Part shown: positions 49,301 through 61,067 of the stretch, piece after piece
Numbering within the stretch: the first letter of the stretch is position 1
Layout: the number at the start of each line of letters is the position of its first letter
Source of the DNA: Silene conica
Lineage: Eukaryota > Streptophyta > Magnoliopsida > Caryophyllales > Caryophyllaceae
NCBI GenBank assembly: GCA_029255685.2
Contig: CM055311.2
Span: 55,945,048 to 56,009,047 of the forward strand
Length of the DNA stretch: 64,000 nt
Direction: 5' to 3'
Translations under genes and position numbers: made by a program
The notes under the pieces: model-generated
Databases searched by the model: none
The model's input: only the letters and a program-made list of their open reading frames with translations
What the model was told of the DNA's origin: nothing

Positions 49301-52300
49301 ATTTTTTATTTCGTGAATCTTGGACCTTAATTCGTGAAACCGGGACCTTATTTCGTGATACTTGAACTTAAAATATTTCTTTACTCACAAAATGTTTAAT
49401 TTCTTATTTTGTGAATCTTCGACCTTAATTTGTGAACTCGGGACCTTATTTCGTGACACTTAGACTTAAAATGTTTGTTTGCTCACAAAATGGATAATTT
49501 CTTATTTCGTGAATTTCGGACCTTAATTTGTGAAACCGAAACCTTATTTCGTGAAACTTGGATTTAAAATGTTTGTTACTCACGAAATATATAATTTCTT
49601 ATTTCGCGAATCTTGGACCTTAATTTGTGAAACCGAAACCTTATTTCGTGAAACTTTGAATTAAAATGTTTGTTCACTCACAAAATGTTTAATTTCTTAT
49701 TTCGTGAATATTGGACCTTAATTCGTGAAACCGGGACCTTATTTCGTTGAGCTTGGACTTAAAATGTTTGTTCACTCACAAAATGTTTAATTTTTTATTT
49801 CGTGAATCTTGGAACTTAATTCGTGAAACCGGGACCTTATTTCGTGAAACTTGGACTTAAAATGTTTGTTTACTCACAAAATGTTTAATTTTTTATTTCG
49901 TGAATCTTGGACCTTAATTCGTGAAACCGGGACCTTATTTCGTGATACTTGGACTTAAAATATTTCTTTACTCACAAAATGTTTAATTTCTTATTTTGTG
50001 AATCTTCGACCTTAATTTGTGAACTCGGGGCCTTATTTCGTGAAACTTAGACTTATAATGTTTGTTTGCTCACAAAATGGATAATTTCTTATTTCGTGAA
50101 TTTCGGACCTTAATTTGTGAAACCGAAACCTTATTTCATGAAACTTGAATTTAAAATGTTTGTTTACTCACGAAATATATAATTTCTTATTTCGCGAATC
50201 TTGGACCTTAATTTGTGAAACCGAAACCTTATTTCGTGAAACTTTGAATTAAAATGTTTGTTCACTCACAAAATGTTTAATTTCTTATTTCGTGAATCTT
50301 GGAACTTAATTCGTGAAACCGGGACCTTATTTCGTGAAACTTGGACTTAAAATGTTTGTTTACTCACAAAATGTTTAATTTTTTATTTCGTGAATCTTGG
50401 ACCTTAATTCGTGAAACCGGGACCTTATTTCGTGATACTTGAACTTAAAATATTTCTTTACTCACAAAATGTTTAATTTCTTATTTTGTGAATCTTCGAC
50501 CTGAATTTGTGAACTCGGAACCTTATTTCGTGAAACTTAGACTTAAAATGTTTGTTTGCTCACAAAATGGATAATTTCTTATTTCGTGAATTTCGGACTT
50601 TAATTTGTGAAACCGAAACCTTATTTCATGAAACTTGAATTTAAAATGTTTGCTTACTCACGAAATATATAATTTCTAATTTCGCGAATCTTGGACCTTA
50701 ATTTGTGAAACCGAAACCTTATTTCGTGAAACTTTGAATTAAAATGTTTGTTCACTCACTAAATGTCTAATTTCTTTTTTCTTGAATCTTGGACCTTAGT
50801 TCCTGAAATCGGGACCTTATTTCGTGAAACTTGGACTTAAAATGTTTGTTCACTCACAAAATGTTTAATTTCTTATTTCGTGAATCTTGGACCTTAATTC
50901 TTGAAATTGGGACATTATTTCGTGATACTTGGACTTCAAATATTTCTTTACTCACAAAATGTTTAATTTCTTATTTTGTGAATCTTCGACCTTAATTTGT
51001 GAACTCGGGAAACTTATTTCTTGAAACTTAAACTTAAAATGTTTGTTTGCTCACAAAATGGATAATTTCTTATTTCGTGAATTTCGGACCTTAATTTGTG
51101 AAACCGAAACCTTATTTCGTGAAACTTGGATTTAAAATGTTTGTTACTCACGAAATATATAATTTCTTATTTCGTGAATCTTGGACCTTAATTTGTGAAA
51201 CCGAAACCTTATTTCGTGAAACTTTGAATTAAAATGTTTGTTCACTCACAAAATGTTTAATTTCTTATTTCGTGAATCTTGGAACTTAATTCGTGAAACC
51301 GGGACCTTATTTCGTGAAACTTGGACTTAAAATGTTTGTTTACTCACAAAATGTTTAATTTTTTATTTCGTGAATCTTGGACCTTAATTCGTGAAACCGG
51401 GACCTTATTTCGTGATACTTGAACTTAAAATATTTCTTTACTCACAAAATGTTTAATTTCTTATTTTGTGAATCTTCGACCTTAATTTGTGAACTCGGGA
51501 CTTTATTTCGTGACACTTAGACTTAAAATGTTTGTTTGCTCACAAAATGGATAATTTCTTATTTCGTGAATTTCGGACCTTAATTTGTGAAACCGAAACC
51601 TTATTTCGTGAAACTTGGATTTAAAATGTTTGTTACTCACGAAATATATAATTTCTTATTTCGCGAATCTTGGACCTTAATTTGTGAAACCGAAACCATA
51701 TTTCGTGAAACTTTGAATTAAAATGTTTGTTCACTCACAAAATGTTTAATTTCTTATTTCGTGAATATTGGACCTTAATTCGTGAAACCGGGACCTTATT
51801 TCGTTGAGCTTGGACTTAAAATGTTTGTTCACTCACAAAATGTTTAATTTTTTATTTCGTGAATCTTGGAACTTAATTCGTGAAACCGGGACCTTATTTC
51901 GTGAAACTTGGACTTAAAATGTTTGTTTACTCACAAAATGTTTAATTTTTTATTTCGTGAATCTTGGACCTTAATTCGTGAAACCGGGACCTTATTTCGT
52001 GATACTTGGACTTAAAATATTTCTTTACTCACAAAATGTTTAATTTCTTATTTTGTGAATCTTCGACCTTAATTTGTGAACTCGGGGCCTTATTTCGTGA
52101 AACTTAGACTTATAATGTTTGTTTGCTCACAAAATGGATAATTTCTTATTTCGTGAATTCCGGACCTTAATTTGTGAAACCGAAACCTTATTTCATGAAA
52201 CTTGGATTTAAAATGTTTGTTTACTCACGAAATATATAATTTCTTATTTCGCGAATCTTGGACCTTAATTTGTGAAACCGAAACCTTATTTCGTGAAACT

Positions 52301-55300
52301 TTGAATTAAAATGTTTGTTCACTCACAAAATGTTTAATTTCTTATTTCGTGAATCTTGGAACTTAATTCGTGAAACCGGGACCTTATTTAGTGAAACTTG
52401 GACTTAAAATGTTTGTTTACTCACAAAATGTTTAATTTTTTATTTCGTGAATCTTGGACCTTTATTCGTGAAACCGGGACCTTTTTTCGTGATACTTGGA
52501 CTTAAAATATTTCTTTACTCACAAAATGTTTAATTTCTTATTTTGTGAATCTTCGATCTTAATTTGTGAACTCGGGGCCTTATTTCGTGAAACTTAGACT
52601 TAAAATGTTTGTTTGCTCACAAAATGAATAATTTCTTATTTCGTGAATTTCGGACTTAAATTTGTGAAACCGAAACCTTATTTCATGAAACTTGGATTTA
52701 AAATGTTTGTTTACTCACGAAATATATAATTTCTTATTTCGCGAATCTTGGACCTTAATTTGTGAAACCGAAACCTTATTTCGTGAAACTTTGAATTAAA
52801 ATGTTTGTTCACTCACAAAATGTTTAATTTCTTATTTCGTGAATCTTGGAACTTAATTCGTGAAACCGGGACCTTATTTCGTGAAATTTGGACTTAAAAT
52901 ATTTGTTTACTCACAAAATGTTTAATTTTTTATTTCGTAAATCTTGGACCTTAATTCGTGAAATCGGGACCTTATTCCGTGATACTTGGACTTAAAATAT
53001 TTCTTTACTCACAAAATGGTTAATTTCTTATTTCGTGAATTTCGGACCTTAATTTGTGAAACCGAAACCTTATTTCGTGAATCTTGGATTTAAAATGTTT
53101 GTTTACTCACGAAATATATAATTTCTTATTTCGCGAATCTTGGACCTTAATTTGTGAAACCGAAACCTTATTTCGTGAAACTTTGAATTAAAATGTTTGT
53201 TCACTCACAAAATGTTTAATTTCTTATTTCGTGAATCTTGGAACTTAATTCGTGAAACCGGGACCTTATTTCGTGAAACTTGGACTTAAAATGTTTGTTT
53301 ACTCACAAAATGTTTAATTTTTTATTTCGTGAATCTTGGACCTTAATTCGTGAAACCGGGACCTTATTTCGTGATACTTGAACTTAAAATATTTCTTTAC
53401 TCACAAAATGTTTAATTTCTTATTTTGTGAATCTTCGACCTTAATTTGTGAACTCGGGACTTTATTTCGTGACACTTAGACTTCAAATGTTTGTTTGCTC
53501 ACAAAATGGATAATTTCTTATTTCGTGAATTTCGGACCTTAATTTGTGAAACCGAAACCTTATTTCGTGAAACTTGGATTTAAAATGTTTGTTACTCACG
53601 AAATATATAATTTCTTATTTCGCGAATCTTGGACCTTAATTTGTGAAACCGAAACCTTATTTCGTGAAACTTTGAATTAAAATGTTTGTTCACTCACAAA
53701 ATGTTTAATTTCTTATTTCGTGAATATTGGACCTTAATTCGTGAAACCGGGACCTTATTTCGTTGAGCTTGGACTTAAAATGTTTGTTCACTCACAAAAT
53801 GTTTAATTTTTTATTTCGTGAATCTTGGAACTTAATTCGTGAAACCGGGACCTTATTTCGTGAAACTTGGACTTAAAATGTTTGTTTACTCACAAAATGT
53901 TTAATTTTTTATTTCGTGAATCTTGGACCTTAATTCGTGAAACCGGGACCTTATTTCGTGATACTTGGACTTAAAATATTTCTTTACTCACAAAATGTTT
54001 AATTTCTTATTTTGTGAATCTTCGACCTTAATTTGTGAACTCGGGGCCTTATTTCGTGAAACTTAGACTTATAATGTTTGTTTGCTCACAAAATGGATAA
54101 TTTCTTATTTCGTGAATTTCGGACCTTAATTTGTGAAACCGAAACCTTATTTCATGAAACTTGGATTTAAAATCTTTGTTTACTCACGAAATATATAATT
54201 TCTTATTTCGCGAATCTTGGACCTTAATTTGTGAAACCGAAACCTTATTTCGTGAAACTTTGAATTAAAATGTTTGTTCACTCACAAAATGTTTAATTTC
54301 TTATTTCGTGAATCTTGGAACTTAATTCGTGAAACCGGGACCTTATTTAGTGAAACTTGGACTTAAAATGTTTGTTTACTCACAAAATGTTTAATTTTTT
54401 ATTTCGTGAATCTTGGACCTTAATTCGTGAAACCGGGACCTTTTTTCGTGATACTTGGACTTAAAATATTTCTTTACTCACAAAATGTTTAATTTCTTAT
54501 TTTGTGAATCTTCGATCTTAATTTGTGAACTCGGGGCCTTATTTCGTGAAACTTAGACTTAAAATGTTTGTTTGCTCACAAAATGAATAATTTCTTATTT
54601 CGTGAATTTCGGACTTAAATTTGTGAAACCGAAACCTTATTTCATGAAACTTGGATTTAAAATGTTTGTTTACTCACGAAATATATAATTTCTTATTTCG
54701 CGAATCTTGGACCTTAATTTGTGAAACCGAAACCTTATTTCGTGAAACTTTGAATTAAAATGTTTGTTCACTCACAAAATGTTTAATTTCTTATTTCGTG
54801 AATCTTGGAACTTAATTCGTGAAACCGGGACCTTATTTCGTGAAATTTGGACTTAAAATATTTGTTTACTCACAAAATGTTTATTTTTTTATTTCGTAAA
54901 TCTTGGACCTTAATTCGTGAAATCGGGACCTTATTCCGTGATACTTGGACTTAAAATATTTCTTTACTCACAAAATGGTTAATTTCTTATTTCGTGAATT
55001 TCGGACCTTAATTTGTGAAACCGAAACCTTATTTCGTGAATCTTGGATTTAAAATGTTTGTTTACTCACGAAATATATAATTTCTTATTTCGCGAATCTT
55101 GGACCTTAATTTGTGAAACCGAAACCTTATTTCGTGAAACTTTGAATTAAAATGTTTGTTCACTCACAAAATGTTTAATTTCTTATTTCGTGAATCTTGG
55201 AACTTAATTCGTGAAACCGGGACCTTATTTCGTGAAACTTGGACTTAAAATGTTTGTTTACTCACAAAATGTTTAATTTTTTATTTCGTGAATCTTGGAC

Positions 55301-58050
55301 CTTAATTCGTGAAACCGGGACCTTATTTCGTGATACTTGAACTTAAAATATTTCTTTACTCACAAAATGTTTAATTTCTTATTTTGTGAATCTTCGACCT
55401 TAATTTGTGAACTCGAGACCTTATTTCGTGAAACTTAGACTTAAAATGTTTTTTTGCTCACAAAATGGATAATTTCTTATTTCGTGAATTTCAGACTTTA
55501 ATTTGTGAAACCGAAACCTTATTTCGTGAAACTTGAATTTAAAATGTTTGTTTACTCACGAAATATATAATTTCTTATTTCGCGAATCTTGGACCTTAAT
55601 TTGTGAAACCGAAACCTTATTTCGTGAAACTTTGAATTAAAATGTTTGTTCACTCACAAAATGTTTAATTTCTTATTTCGTGAATCTTGGAACTTAATTC
55701 GTGAAACCGGGACCTTATTTCGTGAAACTTGGACTTAAAATGTTTGTTTACTCACAAAATGTTTAATTTTTTATTTCGTGAATCTTGGACCTTAATTCGT
55801 GAAACCGGGACCTTTTTTCGTGATACTTGGACTTAAAATATTTCTTTACTCACAAAATGTTTAATTTCTTATTTTGTGAATCTTCGACCTTAATTTGTGA
55901 ACTCGAGACCTTATTTCGTGAAACTTAGACTTAAAATGTTTGTTTGCTCACAAAATGGATAATTTCTTATTTCGTGAATTTCAGACTTTAATTTGTGAAA
56001 CCGAAACCTTATTTCATGAAACTTGGATTTAAAATGTTTGCTTACTCACGAAATATATAATTTCTAATTTCGCGAATCTTGGACCTTAATTTGTGAAACC
56101 GAAACCTTATTTCGTGAAACTTTGAATTAAAATGTTTGTTCACTCACTAAATGTTTAATTTTTTATTTCGTGAAACTTGGACCTTAGTTCGTGAAACCGG
56201 GACCTTATTTCATGATACTTGGACTTAAAATATTTCTTTACTCACAAAATGTTTAATTTCTTATTTTGTGAATCTTCGACCTTAATTTGTGAACTCGGGA
56301 CCTTATTTCGTGACACTTAGACTTAAAATGTTTGTTTGCTCACAAAATGGATAATTTCTTATTTCGTGAATTTCGGACCTTAATTTGTGAAACCGAAACC
56401 TTATTTCGTGAAACTTGAATTTAAAATGTTTGTTTACTCACGAAATATATAATTTCTTATTTCGCGAATCTTGGACCTTAATTTGTGAAACCGAAACCTT
56501 ATTTCGTGAAACTTTGAATTAAAATGTTTGTTCACTCACAAAATGTTTAATTTCTTATTTCGTGAATCTTGGAACTTAATTCGTGAAACCGGGACCTTAT
56601 TTCGTGAAACTTGGACTTAAAATGTTTGTTTACTCACAAAATGTTTAATTTTTTATTTCGTGAATCTTGGACCTTAATTCGTGAAACCGGGACCTTTTTT
56701 CGTGATACTTGGACTTAAAATATTTCTTTACTCACAAAATGTTTAATTTCTTATTTTGTGAATCTTCGACCTTAATTTGTGAACTCGAGACCTTATTTCG
56801 TGAAACTTAGACTTAAAATGTTTGTTTGCTCACAAAATGGATAATTTCTTATTTCGTGAATTTCAGACTTTAATTTGTGAAACCGAAACCTTATTTCATG
56901 AAACTTGGATTTAAAATGTTTGCTTACTCACGAAATATATAATTTCTAATTTCGCGAATCTTGGACCTTAATTTGTGAAACCGAAACCTTATTTCGTGAA
57001 ACTTTGAATTAAAATGTTTGTTCACTCACAAAATGTTTAATTTCTTATTTCGTGAATCTTGGAACTTAATTCGTGAAACCGGGACCTTATTTCGTGAAAC
57101 TTGGACTTAAAATGTTTGTTTACTCACAAAATGTTTAATTTTTTATTTCGTAAATCTTGGACCTTAATTCGTGAAATCGGGACCTTATTCCGTGATATTT
57201 GGACTTAAAATATTTCTTTACTCACAAAATGGTTAATTTCTTATTTCGTGAATTTCGGACCTTAATTTGTGAAACCGAAACCTTATTTCGTGAAACTTGG
57301 ATTTAAAATGTTTGTTTACTCACGAAATATATAATTTCTTATTTCGCGAATCTTGGACCTTAATTTGTGAAACCGAAACCTTATTTCGTGAAACTTTGAA
57401 TTAAAATGTTTGTTCACTCACTAAATGTTTAATTTTTTATTTCGTGAAACTTGGACCTTAATTCGTGAAACCGGGACCTTATTTCATGATACTTGGACTT
57501 AAAATATTTCTTTACTCACAAAATGTTTAATTTCTTATTTTGTGAATCTTCGACCTTAATTTGTGAACTCGGGACCTTATTTCGTGACACTTAGACTTAA
57601 AATGTTTGTTTGCTCACAAAATGGATAATTTCTTATTTCGTGAATTTCGGACCTTAATTTGTGAAACCGAAACCTTATTTCGTGAAACTTGGATTTAAAA
57701 TGTTTGTTTACTCACGAAATATATAATTTCTTATTTCGCGAATCTTGGACCTTAATTTGTGAAACCGAAACCTTATTTCGTGAAACTTTGAATTAAAATG
57801 TTTGTTCACTCACAAAATGTTTAATTTCATATTTCGTGAATCTTGGAACTTAATTCGTGAAACCGGGACCTTATTTCGTGAAACTTGGACTTAAAATGTT
57901 TGTTTACTCACAAAATGTTTAATTTTTTATTTCGTGAATCTTGGACCTTAATTCGTGAAACCGGGACCTTTTTTCGTGATACTTGGACTTAAAATATTTC
58001 TTTACTAACAAAATGTTTAATTTCTTATTTTGTGAATCTTCGACCTGAAT
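43326..58050 (+). repeat. 98-bp satellite, block 4
   Basis: About 150 monomers. Shared rare variants show larger duplications: TTGAGCTTGG at 44458 and 45928 (1470 apart, 15 monomers); CTTCGATCTT at 52551 and 54510, and ACCTTATTTAGTG at 52381 and 54340 (1959 apart, 20 monomers); CTTATAATG at about 50054, 52111 and 54070. The array stops inside a monomer at CGACCTGAAT, where a second-family LTR begins. Confidence 0.97.
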
Positions 58051-58570
58051 CCCGTATTTTCGTAAAATCTAATTTAAGCGTTTTTAAATTATTTTAAATA
58101 ATAAAATAATAATTTAATAATTTATTTCGAAAGGTTTTAATATAATAGGTAAGGTCCGTCTTAAGAACCTCAAGTCCTTAAGACGAATACAATTTGGCAA
58201 GGTTAAGTTCCCGACTCAAGTATTCATTTCCATATCCGTTTTAAATATCCGTTCCATTTTAATTATTCGGAAAGGACGACTCACTTGTCCTCTTATAAGT
58301 AATATGTCGACATAATAATTCCCTTCATCCTCAACATTTCATTTTTTTTACAGTAAACAACATTCTCAAAACCTCCATAAAACCTTTCATTCTTTTCAAG
58401 CTTTCTTCATCATCCGTTCATCGAATCGCGAAAGTAAGTACATTTTCGGAATCCTTGTTCGATTTCCTAATCATCCATCACTTTCGTTTTTCATTTTATA
58501 GACTTCAAAAATCGGCCTGTTTTCCTTAGTTTCGTTTTAAGAGCTTAAAAACCCGTTTTCTATGTTGTAG

Positions 58571-58636
58571 GCGTTGGCTTGGACGATCCCGACGTGGACT
58601 CTTACGTGGTTGAGGAGGATCAGTTGCCGGAATAAG
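58571..58636 (+). other. Possible short exon in the LTR
   Basis: Follows TTCTATGTTGTAG and encodes, in one frame, DDPDVDSYVVEED and a stop. The nested LTR copy (33483-33421, minus strand) has TTTGTTTTCAG at the same place and encodes DNPNVDSFLLEED. Most differences between the copies are silent or conservative. No start codon is evident. Confidence 0.3.
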
Positions 58637-59013
58637 CTTATAGGTGACGATAATGAGAAACTCGGCCTTTATGTGTATATTAGCATATTTGATGTGATTC
58701 TCGTTTTGTTTCTGATTTGTGTCGAAATATGATGTTAAAGGACTTAGCAACATGTTTAGGATGATGTTGTTGTGAAGAATTCATGCTTGAATTGTTTGTC
58801 AAATGCTTTTAAGGGTATTTTCAGTTTTTCTCATTTTTGTGACGGATACATGTATAATTCATTTGAGGATTGTTATGGGACTTGTTTTCTGATAGATTAG
58901 TAGTATTGGATGATTTATGTTAGTGGGTAAACATTATTTGTGATGCTATTGAAGATTAGAAGTCGAATTGTGAAGTTTGAGAAAGATTGGAAAATCACGA
59001 TTTTGGTTGCAGG

Positions 59014-59308
59014 CTCTCTGAGCCGGTCGACCGACCGGCCGCCGGTCGACCGGCTGGGAGAGCATTTGTGTGTTTCGCGAGTTTTTGGAAAAATGGCTTA
59101 GGACTGCCAGCCGGCCGACCGGCCGCCTGCCGACCGGCTGGTAGTCATTTTGCCTTATGTTGTTTGCGAAAAACTTATATAGGATGGGAGCCCAGCCGGC
59201 AGACCGGCCGCCTGCCAGCCGGCTGGGAGTACATGTGGGGATGGTTTTCGTTTGAGAAGGCTTGGGAAGGTCACCAGCCGGCCGACCGGCTGCCTGCCGA
59301 CCGGCTGG
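59014..59308 (+). repeat. Four GC-rich palindromes in the LTR
   Basis: Units at 59014-59061 (extended, AGCCGGTCGACC type), 59107-59141, 59192-59226 and 59274-59308 with CCAGCCGG/CCGGCTGG arms. One fewer than in the nested copy. Flanking words suggest loss of one unit by recombination between neighbours. Confidence 0.85.
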
Positions 59309-59471
59309 GGACCCCTGTAGGCTATTTTGAGGATTTTGTAAATTGAGTGTAACTTTCAAACGGTTAATCGGTTTTACTTGAAACTTGTTTTGTGTACCTT
59401 TGACATGTATTTGAGGTCCCCGGAGGATGGGCAACATTATATTGGGTTCGGGAATATAGTGAGGATAGAGA

Positions 59472-59496
59472 CCCCCCGGTCGGGCAACCGAAAGGG
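59472..59496 (+). other. GNRA-hairpin module, left
   Basis: CCCCC run, then TCGG-GCAA-CCGA (59480-59491), then AGGGAAACCG. The loop is GCAA, a GNRA tetraloop in RNA. It opens the hairpin array. Confidence 0.6.
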
Positions 59497-59603
59497 AAAC
59501 CGACTCTCCCTCATCTTAGTTCCCGAGGTCAATTAAGTGTTGATTAGAAGTTAAAGGTAGAACTATAGAGTAGTTCATAGACTTGAATGATATTGTTTTG
59601 ATG

Positions 59604-60195
59604 CGTATTAAGTTATGCCTTAAGCTGGCCTCTGAACTTAATACGTGAGTTGTTTGTCGTGTATGGGAACATGCGTTGAGTTTTCGCCTCTGAGTTCCAT
59701 ACATGTCTGTTTGTCGTGTCTGGGACATGCGTTGAGTTTTCGCCTCTGAGTCCAGACATGTATGTGTGATCGCGTCAGGACATGCCTTAAGCTGGCCTCT
59801 GAGTCTGACGAGTAGAGCAACTGCACGACGGGGCAGTCAGGTTGTCATACCTTACCCGGAGTGCAGGTGTTTGGTGCTAGAACATGCGTTGAGTTTTCGC
59901 CTCTGAGTCTAGTATCTTGTAATGTGGTAGGGGTCCATGCGTTGAGTTTTCGCCTCTGAGTTCCTTACTTGTGATAGTGAATTGAATGTTAGTCCATGCG
60001 TTGAGTTTTCGCCTCTGAGTCTAATGTTCAGTGATAGCCGGTCCATGCGTTGAGTTTTCGCCTCTGAGTCCTTGCTTGATATTGTGAACTTGGTATTTAG
60101 GTTATGCGTTAAGTTGTCGCCTCTGAACCTTTATACTTGCTGATTTATTTACTACCTAGGTTATGCGTTAAGATGTCGCCTCTGAACCTTTGTAC
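59604..60195 (+). other. Hairpin array with constant loop (10 units)
   Basis: Ten hairpins near 59604, 59661, 59717, 59773, 59876, 59927, 59984, 60035, 60093 and 60152. Most share the loop ATGCGTTGAGTTTTCGCC plus TCTGAG. Stems include CGTATTAAGTT/AACTTAATACG, CGTCAG/CTGACG, CTAGA/TCTAG and GTAT..AGGTT/AACCT..ATAC. Units 1 and 4 have the shorter loop ATGCCTTAAGCTGGCCTC, in which an inner GCG/CGC pair is replaced by GCC/GGC. An extra CTGCAC/GTGCAG arm lies at 59821-59867. Confidence 0.8.
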
Positions 60196-60340
60196 TTACT
60201 GTTTTATATCAGCTTGCCTTGATGATGGTACTGTGTCAGATATGCCTAGTATGTTATCGTTGTTATATGAGTTGTGGTTAAATCATCCAAGGCATTGGAT
60301 GACTCTTAGTTCGGTTTCATAAATGATTAGATTGAAAGAC

Positions 60341-60364
60341 CCCCCGACTGGGTAACCAGTAGGG
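60341..60364 (+). other. GNRA-hairpin module, right
   Basis: CCCCCG, then ACTGG-GTAA-CCAGT (60347-60360), then AGGGAAACCG. The frame matches the left module, with different but paired stem bases and another GNRA-type loop. It closes the hairpin array. Confidence 0.6.
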
Positions 60365-60903
60365 AAACCGGCTCTCCTTCTTATCTGTTTATGAAGTTAG
60401 TTGAGAGCCGTGCATGGTAATCGCATGATAGTAAGAGAGCAGATGATGAGTTGTTTATGCTTCACATGTTGTTATATGTTGGAGTATTCTGTATTGTTTT
60501 ATATGTTACGTGTTGTCACAAGAGGTGGCTAGGAGAACTCTAGTCACTCCCCACTGATTGTGGCGTACATGTTTTCATGTATGTAGGTACATGCTGGTTG
60601 GAGATGGGTTCACGAGAGCTAGCGAGTGATGATCCTGCTGTCATCTTATGACTTACCTTATATCGTTTAGCTGGACTCGTAGTTGTTACTTTTGTTTTGG
60701 TGCCTGTAGGGATGTTCCATCCCAGGCTGATGTACATATTGGTTTTGTTACTTAGAACTGTTACTTATCTTTTTGGTTTCAGTTTCAGTTTACGTTTCAG
60801 TCTAAGACTTCTCGCATGTTTTATCTTTAAAAAGTTTTAATTCCGCTGCAATTTTGGTACTTTTATGTGTTTATATTTCCGCTTTCGCGAGGGGTTTTAC
60901 AGT

Positions 60904-60915
60904 TGGTATCAGAGC
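60904..60915 (+). promoter_or_regulatory. Primer binding site, initiator methionine tRNA
   Basis: TGGTATCAGAGC two bases after the LTR end. Complementary to the 3' end of plant initiator tRNA-Met, the usual primer for such elements. Confidence 0.93.
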
Positions 60916-61067
60916 ATTATTGCTCCCGACGCACTCATGTGACCCCCAACCTTAACTTGACCAAATAAACAAATAATGAAAGAGAGATGGGTAGATCTAA
61001 GGACTTATTTTGTAGTCTATTTGTGATTGCTAATTGCTAAGCTAATCCATGTTTTCTCTTTTAAAGG
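60916..61067 (+). other. Untranslated leader with acceptor-like end
   Basis: No frame. GTTTTCTCTTTTAAAG (61051-61066) directly before G-ATG has a pyrimidine tract and AG, like a 3' splice site. Splicing from a donor in the LTR would remove the structured region and the primer site. Confidence 0.4.

Larger units (their letters stand above)
58051..60901 (+). repeat. 5' LTR of the second-family Ty3/gypsy element, left tip missing
   Basis: Starts at CCCGTATTTTCG; the reversed copy at 30997-33987 has TGTAACAT before CCCG, so about six terminal bases are missing at the satellite junction. Ends GCGAGGGGTTTTACA at 60901 next to the primer site. Contains a TATA-like TCTTATAAGTAA near 58291, a donor-like AAAGTAAGTAC (58429 on), GC-rich palindromes, two GNRA-hairpin modules and the hairpin array. 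Confidence 0.93.
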
